This document shows positions 43,038-50,807 of a stretch of DNA of 64,000 nt, in pieces. The notes under the pieces were generated by a model, which saw only the letters and a list, made by a program, of their open reading frames with translations, did no database searches and had not been told where the DNA came from. Each line of letters begins with the position of its first letter. Position 1 is the first letter of the stretch. The position numbers and the translations under genes are program-made. The stretch is from JAKFEW01 sp036675505 (GTDB lineage: Bacteria > Cyanobacteriota > Sericytochromatia > S15B-MN24 > JAQBPE01), in NCBI GenBank assembly GCA_036675505.1, contig JAKFEW010000046.1:1-64000 (forward strand). The letters are read 5' to 3'.

Positions 43038-43496
43038 TCAGGGCTTGGGCCGTGCGGCGGGGGAGGGGGGCAAGGAGGAGGGGCTGGGCGCCGGCGCGGC
43101 TTGTTGGTAAGCGTCCGTGACGGACCAGGCCTTGATGCCCATGTTCGCCGTGAACGCGAAGAGCCGGACGTAACTGCCGCCCGTGAGCGAGTCGAGCCCC
43201 CAGGCGAGTGGGTAAGCCAGCCAGCCGGCCATCATGCCGAGCCCCTTTTCGGTCTCTCCGTTGTAGAGCTGGCCGGAGCCGTTCCAGGCGAGCGAGAGCC
43301 CACCTGCGATCAGCGGGTTGCCCCTGGGCAGGAACAGCCAGGTGCCCTCATGGGGCGGCGTCGGCGGGGGCTCCGGCCGCTGCGCCTCGGCGGCCCCGGC
43401 GGTGAGGACCGGCGCAAGCACGTCCGCCGCGGCGGGAGACGCCGCCAGCGTCGCGACGATCAGGGCCGGCGCGAAGGCGCGAAAGGGCGTCGACAT
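43038..43496 (-). CDS. Small exported protein with hydrophobic helices
   Basis: 152 residues. Signal peptide 1-24 (ASPAAAD). The middle has NPLIAGGLSLAWNGSGQLYNGETEKGLGMMAGWL, a Gly-rich pattern shared with small TM2/DUF5683-type envelope proteins, followed by hydrophobic PLAWGLD. The C-terminus is Pro/Ala/Ser-rich. It lies 16 bases upstream of the YjbH-like gene, and the ATG has no clear Shine-Dalgarno. Probably works with the barrel protein (inference from adjacency). Confidence 0.75.
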   Translation of the reverse strand: MSTPFRAFAPALIVATLAASPAAADVLAPVLTAGAAEAQRPEPPPTPPHEGTWLFLPRGNPLIAGGLSLAWNGSGQLYNGETEKGLGMMAGWLAYPLAWGLDSLTGGSYVRLFAFTANMGIKAWSVTDAYQQAAPAPSPSSLPPSPAARPKP

Positions 43497-43544
43497 GGCG
43501 CCCCAATTCTACCAGCATTCCCCGGTGCTGGGGCGGGGCGAGGG

Positions 43545-44138
43545 CTAGAACCGGTAGGAGAAGCCCAGGATGTCGCCGTTCCCGTTCAGGCCCGCGGTGA
43601 CTTCGAGCCCCGGCGCCAGCTGGTACCCGGCCTCGACGCCCGTGGACGGCGGCCCGCCGATGAAGCCGAGGGCCTCGGTGCCGTAGGCGAAGAACGGGCT
43701 GTAGGCCAGGTTGAGCCGGATCGCGAGCTTGTCGAGCGGGGAATAGGCGAGGCCGAAGCCGATCGCCGGGGCCAGCGGCACCCCCATCGTGAAGCGCGGA
43801 TCCGGGCCGAGGCCTCCCGCGGCCCCCCACAGCCCGACGATGCCCGCGATCGCGGGCCCCTCGCGGCTGCCCTCGACGAAGCGGTAGACGCCACGCACGT
43901 CGAACGTGACGCCGCCAGCAAAGGTCGAAGCAAGGGCGCCGCCCACGGCCAGCTGATCCAGGACCGGCCAGGTCACAGCCAGGCTGCCCCCAGGCCGCCA
44001 GCCGAGGCCCGCGCCGAGCCCGACCCCGAGCACCGGGCGCTCGCCATAATCCGCACCCGGCAGGCTCGACGCGAGCGCGGGCGTCTGGGTCATGACCAGC
44101 GCAGCCGCGATCGCAGCCGCGAAAGTTGTCGCGCGCAT
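43545..44138 (-). CDS. Outer-membrane beta-barrel protein
   Basis: 197 residues from ATG 44138 (GGAGGTGGGCC upstream). Signal peptide 1-23 (TPALAS). The mature chain is alternating Gly/aromatic beta-strand sequence (GVGLGAGLGWRPGGSLAVTW, FTMGVPLAPAIGFGLAYSP) and ends in aromatic-Arg-Phe (GFSYRF), the classic C-terminal Phe recognised by the BAM complex. No named family. Its stop is 48 bases before the start of the next gene on the same strand. Confidence 0.82.
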   Translation of the reverse strand: MRATTFAAAIAAALVMTQTPALASSLPGADYGERPVLGVGLGAGLGWRPGGSLAVTWPVLDQLAVGGALASTFAGGVTFDVRGVYRFVEGSREGPAIAGIVGLWGAAGGLGPDPRFTMGVPLAPAIGFGLAYSPLDKLAIRLNLAYSPFFAYGTEALGFIGGPPSTGVEAGYQLAPGLEVTAGLNGNGDILGFSYRF

Positions 44139-44226
44139 GGCCCACCTCCAGTCGCCGTGCCGTGAAGGCAGACGTGAAGGCGAGTATAGGCGGGATGCCG
44201 ACGCGCGGAAAGCGCCGGGCGACGGT

Positions 44227-44862
44227 TCAGGCCTTGGGAGGCGACTCGGCCGGCGGCTCGGCGCTGGACCCCGCACCGGGCTCGGCCTGGGGCTCGCCGG
44301 CGGGCTCCGCCTGGCGCTCGCGCCAGGCCCGCGCCAGGGCTGCGTGTTGGTCGTCGGCGTAGGTGCCAGCAAGCTCGAAGACGACGTTCTGCCACCAGCC
44401 GCGCTCGTCTTCATAGCGCACGCGCACGAACGCGGCGTCCGGCGCGAGCTCTTCGAGGGCGCCGGGCGCCAGGCCGCGGACGCTGGCCGCGGCCATCGCC
44501 ATTTCCCTGGCATCGAGGCGCGCGATCTTCTCGACCTTGGCCCAGGGCACGGCGAAGACCAAAGCCCCATTCTTGCGGGCGAAGACCGCGAGGTCGCGCG
44601 GCGTGAGCAACACGTACGGCGACGGCAGCGGCATCCCGCGATCGGGGTGGCCGCCCACGTAGCGCGTCGGCGTGAGCGAAACGGCATCGCTGCCCACCAC
44701 GGCGTAGCCCAGCTCCTGGCCTGCGGGCCGCGGGCCACGCACCAGGCGCCCGGCACGGCCGCCCGTGAACAGGATCATGATCGCCACCGCCATCAAGGCG
44801 ATCACGAACGGGGCAAGCAGGACTGAAAGCGGCAAACTGGACTGCATGACGGGCGTGCTCAT
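44227..44862 (-). CDS. Membrane-anchored PH-like protein
   Basis: 211 residues. One N-terminal transmembrane helix (about 14-33) is followed by a basic stop (GGRAGRLVRG), so the rest is cytoplasmic. The core (about 52-150: YVLLTPRDLAVFARKNGALVFAVPWAKVEKIARLD) has the look of a bacterial PH/GRAM-type domain. The tail is Pro/Glu/Ala-rich (AEPAGEPQAEP). No Shine-Dalgarno is clear; start could also be ATG 44847. Function unknown. Followed by a noncoding gap of 88 bases before the barrel gene. Confidence 0.72.
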   Translation of the reverse strand: MSTPVMQSSLPLSVLLAPFVIALMAVAIMILFTGGRAGRLVRGPRPAGQELGYAVVGSDAVSLTPTRYVGGHPDRGMPLPSPYVLLTPRDLAVFARKNGALVFAVPWAKVEKIARLDAREMAMAAASVRGLAPGALEELAPDAAFVRVRYEDERGWWQNVVFELAGTYADDQHAALARAWRERQAEPAGEPQAEPGAGSSAEPPAESPPKA

Positions 44863-44884
44863 GATAGCACGCGCCAGGCCTCGC

Positions 44885-46072
44885 TCAGGGCGATTTGGGC
44901 TTGCCCGGCAGCTTCCAGTGGTAAACGGTCGGTTCCTTCCGCGTGCTCGCCGCCGCGAGCGAAATCGGATCGATCGAGCCGAAGCGTTCGAGGTCCATCT
45001 CGGGCGACATCTGCGCCACCATCCCGAGCTGGAAGCGGGCGCGCAGCAAATCGTTCTGTTGGAGCATCACCTGGGCGAGGTAGAAGCGCGCCACCACGCA
45101 GTGCTGGTCGAGGCTGACGGCCTTTTGCAGGTGGGGCGCGGCTTCCGTTGGCCGCCCTTCTTCGTAGAGCGCCACGCCGAGCTGGGCGTGGGCGTCCGTC
45201 ATCGAGGGTTGGCGGGTGATCGCGGCGCGGAACGACAGGATGGCCGGCGCGTTCAGGCCCTGCTGGACGTACAGCTCGCCGAGCGCCATATGGAGATCGG
45301 CGTCGCGCGGCCGGAGCTGCGACGCCGACAACAAGGCCCATTCGGCCTCGGCCCAGTACCCTTCGTCGGCCAGCATGCGACCGAGATCGCGCTGGATGCG
45401 CCAATCCTGCGGCGCCTTGTCGGCCGCCGCCTCGATGTGGTCGAGGGCCTGCTCGGCCTGACCGGTCACCCAGAGCTTGAGCGCCTCGCGGTGAAGCGCG
45501 CGGGCATCGCGCGACGTCGGGCGCACCCAGTCGAGCAGCCGGTTGCCGAGGGTGTCCGGCCGCTCGGTCGGCTTGGCGACGCGCGGGCCCTCATCATCGA
45601 GCGACTCGCCCGGCACCAGGTTGCGGCGCATCATCCGACCGAGGGCCGCGTCCACCTTGGCGACCTGGTCCTTCAGCGTGCCGCTGCGCTCGGCGCCTGA
45701 GGCTTGTTGGTAGAACCACTGCCGCAACCGCTTCCGCGCCTCGCGGAGCGCGTGGACGTTGGGCTTGCCCTCACCGTCGAGCACACACGTGGCGTCGTGC
45801 AGCAGCCGGAACATGCGCTCTTGCTTGCCGGCGCGACCGGCGAGCTCCTGCCACTCCTTGCTGAGCTGCAGGGCGTCCGTCTCGTTGCGGCGCACGCGAC
45901 CGCGACCGCCGACGTGCTCGAGCTCGAGGCGGGAGGGCGGCCCCTGGGGGAAAGCCGTCTGCTCGCCGACCCATGGCGCCCGCCTGGCATCGGCCGAGCC
46001 GCCGTGCTCGAACGGCTGCGGCTCGACGAGCGGCGTCGTGGGCGATGGCGGGACGTAGTGGATCCGGATCAA
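44885..46072 (-). CDS. TPR-repeat protein
   Basis: 395 residues from TTG 46072 (GGAGG six bases upstream). No signal peptide. Residues 60-160 are a charged helical domain. About 185-340 contain four to five TPRs (REALKLWVTGQAEQALDHIEAAADKAP, LGRMLADEGYWAEAEWALLSASQLRP, LGELYVQQGLNAPAILSFRAAITRQP, LGVALYEEGRPTEAAPHLQKAVSLD). A protein-protein scaffold of unknown partner. Divergent from the proline-rich small gene, with a 6-5-6 inverted repeat in the gap. The gene at 44862 follows 22 bases after it. Confidence 0.85.
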   Translation of the reverse strand: MIRIHYVPPSPTTPLVEPQPFEHGGSADARRAPWVGEQTAFPQGPPSRLELEHVGGRGRVRRNETDALQLSKEWQELAGRAGKQERMFRLLHDATCVLDGEGKPNVHALREARKRLRQWFYQQASGAERSGTLKDQVAKVDAALGRMMRRNLVPGESLDDEGPRVAKPTERPDTLGNRLLDWVRPTSRDARALHREALKLWVTGQAEQALDHIEAAADKAPQDWRIQRDLGRMLADEGYWAEAEWALLSASQLRPRDADLHMALGELYVQQGLNAPAILSFRAAITRQPSMTDAHAQLGVALYEEGRPTEAAPHLQKAVSLDQHCVVARFYLAQVMLQQNDLLRARFQLGMVAQMSPEMDLERFGSIDPISLAAASTRKEPTVYHWKLPGKPKSP

Positions 46073-46141
46073 GCCGCACCTCCCCTACTTCCTGCATACC
46101 CGGCGAGCGTGGATTCAATGATAAGCGGTCGAGCTGGAACG

Positions 46142-46158
46142 CACGAAATATCTTCGTG
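46142..46158. promoter_or_regulatory. Perfect 6-5-6 inverted repeat between the TPR gene and the proline-rich gene
   Basis: CACGAA (46142-46147) and TTCGTG (46153-46158) flank ATATC. The architecture is the same as at 28918-28934 (17 bp, 5-base spacer), but the half-sites differ. Confidence 0.4.
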
Positions 46159-46255
46159 ACACGCCCGGCTCAAGTCCAAGGGCAGGCCGACCGACACATG
46201 AAACGGAGACCGCCGATCCCCTTCCCCCGCTGGCGGCTTCCACCAGGTGACATCT

Positions 46256-46465
46256 ATGACGTCCACCGCCATCCCCGCCAGTGTCTCGTTTTTCGGTGGT
46301 CAGTCCGGCGCCACGCCGGCCCGGCCGCCTGTCGACGCGCCACCGCCACCGCCGCCGCCGCCGCCTGCCTTCGTTCCGCTGCTTCGCGAGGATATGAACC
46401 TCACGGGCATGACGAATCGGGCGTTGTCGATGGCGATCGGGAGCAAAATCGACCTGATCGTCTGA
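46256..46465 (+). CDS. Small proline-rich protein
   Basis: 69 residues from ATG 46256 (AGGTG six bases upstream; a GTG at 46247 is in frame but overlaps that site). Begins MTSTAIPASVSFFGGQSG, has nine consecutive prolines, and ends NRALSMAIGSKIDLIV. A 13-bp hairpin terminator follows 23 bases after the stop, which supports a real short transcript. No signal or membrane helix; function unknown. The poly-Pro run would normally need EF-P for translation. Confidence 0.6.
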   Translation: MTSTAIPASVSFFGGQSGATPARPPVDAPPPPPPPPPAFVPLLREDMNLTGMTNRALSMAIGSKIDLIV

Positions 46466-46488
46466 TCGAGTCGAGGCACCTGGGACAT

Positions 46489-46518
46489 GAAGGCCCTCCG
46501 GTTTCCCGGAGGGCCTTC
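46489..46518 (+). terminator. Strong hairpin after the proline-rich gene
   Basis: GAAGGCCCTCCGG (46489-46501) pairs perfectly with CCGGAGGGCCTTC (46506-46518) around TTTC: 13 bp. No U-run follows on the plus strand, so termination may be partial. Confidence 0.65.
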
Positions 46519-46585
46519 GTGCGAGGAGGGCCAGCACCGCGAGCGCGAAGATCCCAAGCGAAGCAGGATCAAAATCTCCCCGGTT

Positions 46586-46601
46586 GGGGTGGGCGGGCGG
46601 G
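46586..46601 (+). other. G-quadruplex motif upstream of lgt
   Basis: GGGGTGGGCGGGCGGG has four G-runs separated by single bases, a very stable parallel quadruplex pattern. It lies about 67 bases before the lgt start, on the coding strand, and shares the flank GGTTGGGGTGGG with the motif at 49736. Confidence 0.6.
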
Positions 46602-46668
46602 CAGCTGAAAATCGAAGCTCCTGAAGGTATCATGCGGCTCGCTTGCCTACGATTTTAAGGAATGACCC

Positions 46669-47478
46669 TTGATCCCCTATCCGCAGATCAGCCCGACGCT
46701 CATCGCCCTCGGCCCGATCCAGGTCCGTTGGTACGGGCTCATGTACATCATGGGCTTCGTGTTCGGTTACTTGTTGCTCAAGAAGCGCAATGAGGAAACC
46801 GGCCTCAACCTCGACAAGACGCTGTTGATGGACTTCGCGTTCTACCTGTTCGTCGGCGTCCTGCTCGGCGGGCGGATGGGCTACATCCTGTTCTACAACC
46901 CGCTCATGTTCCTCGCCAACCCGATGGAAATCGTCGCGCTCTGGCACGGCGGCATGTCGTTCCATGGCGGCCTGATCGGCACGATCATCGCGGGCTGGGT
47001 TTTCTGTTGGCAAAAGGGGATTCACTTCTATACGCTGGCCGACGCCGTCATGCCATCGATCCCGATCGGGCTGGCCCTTGGCCGAATTGGCAACTTCATC
47101 AACGGCGAGCTCTGGGGCCGCGAGTCGAACGTCCCGTGGGCGATGATCTTCCCGATGGATCCGCGCCAGGTGCCGCGCCACCCGTCCCAGATTTATGAAT
47201 TCCTGCTCGAAGGCGTGCTGCTCTTCACGATCCTGATGGTGCTGCGGCGCTTCAAGCTGCCGCATGGCACGCTGTTCTGGACGTTCATCAGCTTCTACGG
47301 GCTCTTCCGGATCATCGGCGAATTCTTCCGCGAGCCGGACGCCCACCTCAGCTTCATCTTTTCGCAGATCACGGCCGGCATGATCCTGAGCCTGCCGATG
47401 TTCCTGGGCGGCCTCATCATGATCGCGGTCGGCTTCGCCCGGCGTGCGCCGGCCGCACCAGCCCCGCAAGCCGGATGA
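46669..47478 (+). CDS. lgt: Prolipoprotein diacylglyceryl transferase
   Basis: 269 residues from TTG 46669 (AAGGAA six bases upstream). Integral membrane enzyme (about seven helices) that attaches diacylglycerol to the lipobox Cys. The Lgt signature GRIGNFINGELWGR is at 138-151; HGGMSFHGG (93-101) holds the conserved His region. This activity is needed by the many lipoproteins in the window. The stop overlaps an ATG of the response-regulator frame, but that gene probably starts later. The G-quadruplex motif in its leader may affect expression (inference). Confidence 0.95.
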   Translation: MIPYPQISPTLIALGPIQVRWYGLMYIMGFVFGYLLLKKRNEETGLNLDKTLLMDFAFYLFVGVLLGGRMGYILFYNPLMFLANPMEIVALWHGGMSFHGGLIGTIIAGWVFCWQKGIHFYTLADAVMPSIPIGLALGRIGNFINGELWGRESNVPWAMIFPMDPRQVPRHPSQIYEFLLEGVLLFTILMVLRRFKLPHGTLFWTFISFYGLFRIIGEFFREPDAHLSFIFSQITAGMILSLPMFLGGLIMIAVGFARRAPAAPAPQAG

Positions 47479-47503
47479 CGGATCGAACCCGAGCGCCTAT
47501 AAT
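47475..47503 (+). promoter_or_regulatory. Promoter for the response regulator (leaderless start)
   Basis: ATGACG (47475-47480, 4 of 6 to TTGACA), 17-base spacer, TATAAT (47498-47503, perfect). The ATG at 47511 is 8 bases after the -10, so the mRNA would begin at or next to the start codon. Confidence 0.5.
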
Positions 47504-47510
47504 CAACTTT

Positions 47511-47885
47511 ATGAAGAAGATCCTCGTCGTCGAAGATGAAGTAACCAACCAGGAAGTGGCGGAAGTCATCCTGAAAAATCAGGGCTTCCTGACCTTTGTT
47601 GCCAGCAACGGCAAAGAAGGTATCGAAAAGGCCATCGCCGAGCAGCCGGACCTGATCCTGATGGACATCCTGATGCCGGTCCTCGACGGGCTCTCGGCGA
47701 CCGAAATCCTCAAGAAGGACGAGCGGACGCGCCACATCCCGATCGTGGCCGTGACGGCGAAGGCGTCGAACACCGACCGCCGCGAGGCCGAAACCGCCGG
47801 CTGCGACGGCTTCCTCACGAAGCCTTTCCGCAACCGCACGCTGGTCGAAGTCGTCCGCCAGTTCCTGCCGGAAGAGAAGGTGTAG
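47511..47885 (+). CDS. Single-domain response regulator (DivK-like)
   Basis: 124 residues: a receiver domain only. Acidic pocket Glu8-Asp9, phosphoacceptor Asp52 (LILMDILMPVLDG), Thr82 and Lys104 (FLTKPF) are all in place. There is no output domain, so it signals by protein interaction. Start at ATG 47511 matches the usual MKKILVVEDE; an in-frame ATG at 47475 overlaps lgt but would add 12 atypical residues. No Shine-Dalgarno, in line with a leaderless transcript. No histidine kinase is in the window. Confidence 0.9.
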   Translation: MKKILVVEDEVTNQEVAEVILKNQGFLTFVASNGKEGIEKAIAEQPDLILMDILMPVLDGLSATEILKKDERTRHIPIVAVTAKASNTDRREAETAGCDGFLTKPFRNRTLVEVVRQFLPEEKV

Positions 47886-47898
47886 CTTCTCTTCGCCC

Positions 47899-48804
47899 TT
47901 ACGGCACGCCGTCGGTTTCCTCGTTCCCCTTCAAGCGCAGCACCGCCACCGGCGCAGAAGGCGGCTCGCCAACCTGGCCGAGCCACCCCGCACGCCTGAA
48001 GCACCATGCCCCCGCCCCCAGGCTCGCGAGCGACGCGACGGCCACCATGCCGGGTCGGGCCGTGATGGCGTCGAGCCCCGCCAGGAGCGCCACGCCCCAG
48101 GTGTTGTTGAGCGCGTGCGCCCAGGTGCTCGCCCACAACGAGCGCGTGCGCCAGGCGAGGTAACCGAACCAGACGCCCATCAGCACGCGCGGCACCAGGC
48201 CGGCCGGCTCCATGTGGAAGAACGAAAACAGCGCCGCGGTGACGCCGATGCCCCACGCCGCGCCCCAGCGGTGGGCGATCGCCGGCTGGATCACGCCGCG
48301 GTACATCAGCTCCTCGGCGATCGCCGGCAGCAGCGCGAACACCAACCAGAGCCCGGCGAGCGCGCCGAGCGTGAAGGCCGGCACGGGCGTGGCGCCGGGG
48401 GCCGTGGGCGTGGCCTTGCCCGGATCCCACGCGCCGGTGGCGAACAGCATCGCCGCGCTCAATGCGTAGAGCGGCAGGGAGACGAAAAGCGCGCCCAGCA
48501 TCACCTCACGTGATGGGGCCTGGTAGCTCGGCAGCCGACCCGGTGCACCGGTGCGGGGCCAATAGCAGGCGATCGCCGTCGGCAGGAGCACGGCACCGAG
48601 CGACTGGGCCGCCGAGAACCAGAGCATGGCCGAGTCCCGGCCGGTGCGCGAGCCGTTGACGTAGAACCAGCCGAAGATCAGCAGCGTCAGCGCGACCGAG
48701 ACGCCGAGCAACGCCAGCGCGCGGCCGAGCGCGGGCGCGCCGGGCAGCTGATCGGCCGGTGGCGTCGCGGATGGCTCGGGCGCGCCCAGGGTCGTGGCGG
48801 TCAT
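47899..48804 (-). CDS. CPBP-family intramembrane metalloprotease (Abi-type)
   Basis: 301 residues from ATG 48804, which is 7 bases after the pgeF stop; the longer reading overlaps pgeF and was rejected. About seven hydrophobic helices. CPBP (Rce1/Abi) motifs: motif 1 EELMYRGV, motif 2 FSFFHM, motif 3 HALNNTWG. The family cleaves CAAX-like or other peptides in the membrane; some members give self-immunity to bacteriocins. Convergent with the response regulator (13-base gap). Confidence 0.9.
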   Translation of the reverse strand: MTATTLGAPEPSATPPADQLPGAPALGRALALLGVSVALTLLIFGWFYVNGSRTGRDSAMLWFSAAQSLGAVLLPTAIACYWPRTGAPGRLPSYQAPSREVMLGALFVSLPLYALSAAMLFATGAWDPGKATPTAPGATPVPAFTLGALAGLWLVFALLPAIAEELMYRGVIQPAIAHRWGAAWGIGVTAALFSFFHMEPAGLVPRVLMGVWFGYLAWRTRSLWASTWAHALNNTWGVALLAGLDAITARPGMVAVASLASLGAGAWCFRRAGWLGQVGEPPSAPVAVLRLKGNEETDGVP

Positions 48805-48811
48805 GCCGCGC

Positions 48812-49618
48812 CTAACTCGCGTGGGTGGCCGGCCGCGCGATGGCGGCCTGCAGCCGGCCGGTGGTCGCCGAGTCCCGGCGCCAGGAGTAGAACAGGTCCG
48901 CGTCGCAGGCCGTGCACAGCCGGCTCGCATGGACGTTGGCTGGATCCAGGCCGCTCGCCACGAGCTGCGCCACGTTCGCCGTGAAGAGATCCGCGTGGGC
49001 GCGCGGCTCCCGCCGGACGACGGCGTCGGCCATGCCCGGCCACGGTGCCGTGCTCAGCGCCTCGACGACCTCGTCGCCGACCTCGAAGCAGCAAGGGCCG
49101 ATGGTCGGCCCGATCGCCGCGCGCACCTCGACCGGGTCCACGCGATGGCGCTCGCAGATCGCCCGCACGGCCGCCGCCGCCACGCCGGCCACCGTGCCGC
49201 GCCAGCCCGCGTGCACCGCCGCGACGACGCCGCGCTCGGGCACGGCGAGCAGGATCGGCGCGCAATCGGCCGTGAAGACGCCGATCGGCCGGCCGGGTGT
49301 GTCCGTGACGATCGCATCGCCTTTGAGGTCCGCCGGCGGCGTTCGATCATCCGCCTCGAGCACGTGAACGTCAGGCCCATGGACCTGATGAAGCGTGAAA
49401 AAAGGCGCGGGGAACCCCAGCGCGGCAGCCCAGCGCGCGCGGTTCTCGCGCACGACGGCCTCGGCGTCGCCGCTCGAGAGGCCGAGGTTCAGCCCCGCGA
49501 AGGGCCCCTCGCTGGCGCCACCGAGGCGAGTGGAGAAGCCATGCGGTACCCCCAGCGCGGGGCAAGCGAAGTAGGTGACGCCGTTCGCGGCGGTGCGGCG
49601 CTCGAATGCCTCGGCCAT
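48812..49618 (-). CDS. pgeF: Peptidoglycan editing factor PgeF / multicopper-like laccase-domain protein (YfiH)
   Basis: 268 residues. Zinc-site motifs of the DUF152/YfiH family are complete: LHQVHG, TADCAPILL, HAGWRGT, GPTIGPCCFEVG and CxxCxxDLFYSWRRD. Family members are purine nucleoside phosphorylase/adenosine deaminase-type enzymes (human FAMIN/LACC1) and in E. coli remove mis-incorporated residues from peptidoglycan. Cytosolic. Co-transcribed with the CPBP gene. Upstream (49619-49860) is noncoding with a hairpin and a G-quadruplex motif. Confidence 0.93.
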   Translation of the reverse strand: MAEAFERRTAANGVTYFACPALGVPHGFSTRLGGASEGPFAGLNLGLSSGDAEAVVRENRARWAAALGFPAPFFTLHQVHGPDVHVLEADDRTPPADLKGDAIVTDTPGRPIGVFTADCAPILLAVPERGVVAAVHAGWRGTVAGVAAAAVRAICERHRVDPVEVRAAIGPTIGPCCFEVGDEVVEALSTAPWPGMADAVVRREPRAHADLFTANVAQLVASGLDPANVHASRLCTACDADLFYSWRRDSATTGRLQAAIARPATHAS

Positions 49619-49684
49619 GGCCGGTATTATAGCGCGGTCGGGCTACGGTACCGATGACGGGAACGTGAAGATTTCGCATGAGAA

Positions 49685-49713
49685 ATCCCCCCGGTCAGGC
49701 GGACCGGGGGGAT
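49685..49713 (-). terminator. Perfect 12-bp hairpin
   Basis: ATCCCCCCGGTC (49685-49696) pairs with GACCGGGGGGAT (49702-49713) around AGGCG. On the minus strand it is followed by TTTCTC, so it probably terminates the LolA-like lipoprotein transcript, about 150 bases after its stop. Confidence 0.6.
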
Positions 49714-49735
49714 ACGGATCAGGACTTCCTTGGTT

Positions 49736-49752
49736 GGGGTGGGTGGGCGGGG
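49736..49752 (+). other. Second G-quadruplex motif
   Basis: GGGGTGGGTGGGCGGGG, four G-runs with one-base loops, preceded by GGTT as at 46582. It lies in the noncoding gap between pgeF and the LolA-like gene. Confidence 0.6.
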
Positions 49753-49860
49753 CGGCCCTTCCCGGCCTCTCCAGATCTCTGAGCCGCAGGCGCTGGCCTC
49801 CAGGGCATTCCTCCGTCCTGGAGATCGCTGGAAGCGGCCGAAGGCCCTGAAGCTCGCTCG

Positions 49861-50628
49861 CTAGAGCGAGAACTTGTCGGCGCTGATGCTGGGGTTCACC
49901 TGGATGCCGGTGAAGCGCTTCTTGTAGACCACCTGGCCACCCGCTATCATCTCGATCGAGACAGGCAGCATCTTCTGGGGATCGAGCGTGGCGCGCACCA
50001 GCTCGATGCTGCCGTTGTAGCGTGCCGGGCGCTGGAGATCGAGCGTCGGCGCGCCGCCCGCCGGGCCCTGGGTGACGGCCGCCCCCTGGGCGAGGAACAT
50101 CTCGACCTGGGTGGCGTAGTCGGTCTGATCGAGCGTCCAGCCGCGCACGGACTTCGATCGCGCGTCGTCGAGCGTGCCCTTGATCGGCACGAAGCTCGCG
50201 ATGCCGCCCAGGCGGGAGGTGATCTGCCGGCTGCGCGTGTCGAAGACGGAGGTGCTGCCATTTTTGATCGACGCCGTGTGTTGGGCGACCTCGTAGCGGT
50301 ACTTGCTGGCCTTCTTGAAGTAGAACTTGACCTTCGCGGTCTCGACTTCCGCGCCCTTGGTCTCACGCAGCTCGTACTGCGCGGCGAGCGTGTTGACGGC
50401 CTGCCAGGCCTGCCCGAGGCCTTGCAGCACGGGACCTGCCGGCGCGCCGCCGGGGCCGCCGCCGACCGGGTTCGGGCCGGGGACCGCGGGGCCTGCCCCG
50501 GTCGCGGGCGCGCACAGATCATCGGTATCGGCGCTGGTGGGCGAGCCATGGCTGCCACAGCCGCTCGCCAGGGTGGCGACGGCAATCAGCGCGAGGGTGG
50601 GGGCGACGACGAAACGACGGTTCAACAT
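49861..50628 (-). CDS. LolA-like lipoprotein
   Basis: 255 residues. Lipobox ASGC (Cys24), then a Gly/Pro-rich linker to about residue 70. The rest follows the LolA/LppX-type half-barrel: AAQYELRETKGAEVETAKVKFYFKKASKYRYEVAQH, then SVFDTRSRQITSRLGG and a final strand KKRFTGIQVNP. Such folds carry lipid or lipoprotein. Divergent from the subtilisin lipoprotein; the gap (50629-50877) has TTAACC (50661-50666) and GTTAAT (50682-50687) in an AT-rich patch. Confidence 0.82.
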   Translation of the reverse strand: MLNRRFVVAPTLALIAVATLASGCGSHGSPTSADTDDLCAPATGAGPAVPGPNPVGGGPGGAPAGPVLQGLGQAWQAVNTLAAQYELRETKGAEVETAKVKFYFKKASKYRYEVAQHTASIKNGSTSVFDTRSRQITSRLGGIASFVPIKGTLDDARSKSVRGWTLDQTDYATQVEMFLAQGAAVTQGPAGGAPTLDLQRPARYNGSIELVRATLDPQKMLPVSIEMIAGGQVVYKKRFTGIQVNPSISADKFSL

Positions 50629-50807
50629 GAATCACCTCGAGGGCGGGGGTTGATCGTTACTTAACCTGAAATTTATTTCCAGTTAATGCTTTATCGCCCC
50701 TGCGCCGCACGAACTTGCGTCGTTCCAAGGTCGCCGGGGCCTCGCCGGGTGCCGCGAAAGCCCGTCAGGGCCCACCTTGCCCGTTTGGTTAAATTTAGAT
50801 TTAGGGA

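Noticed and set aside
49575..49850. Plus-strand 91-codon frame across the pgeF start and the hairpin/quadruplex region
   Set aside because: Overlaps the real pgeF start and a strong hairpin, and its composition is low-complexity.
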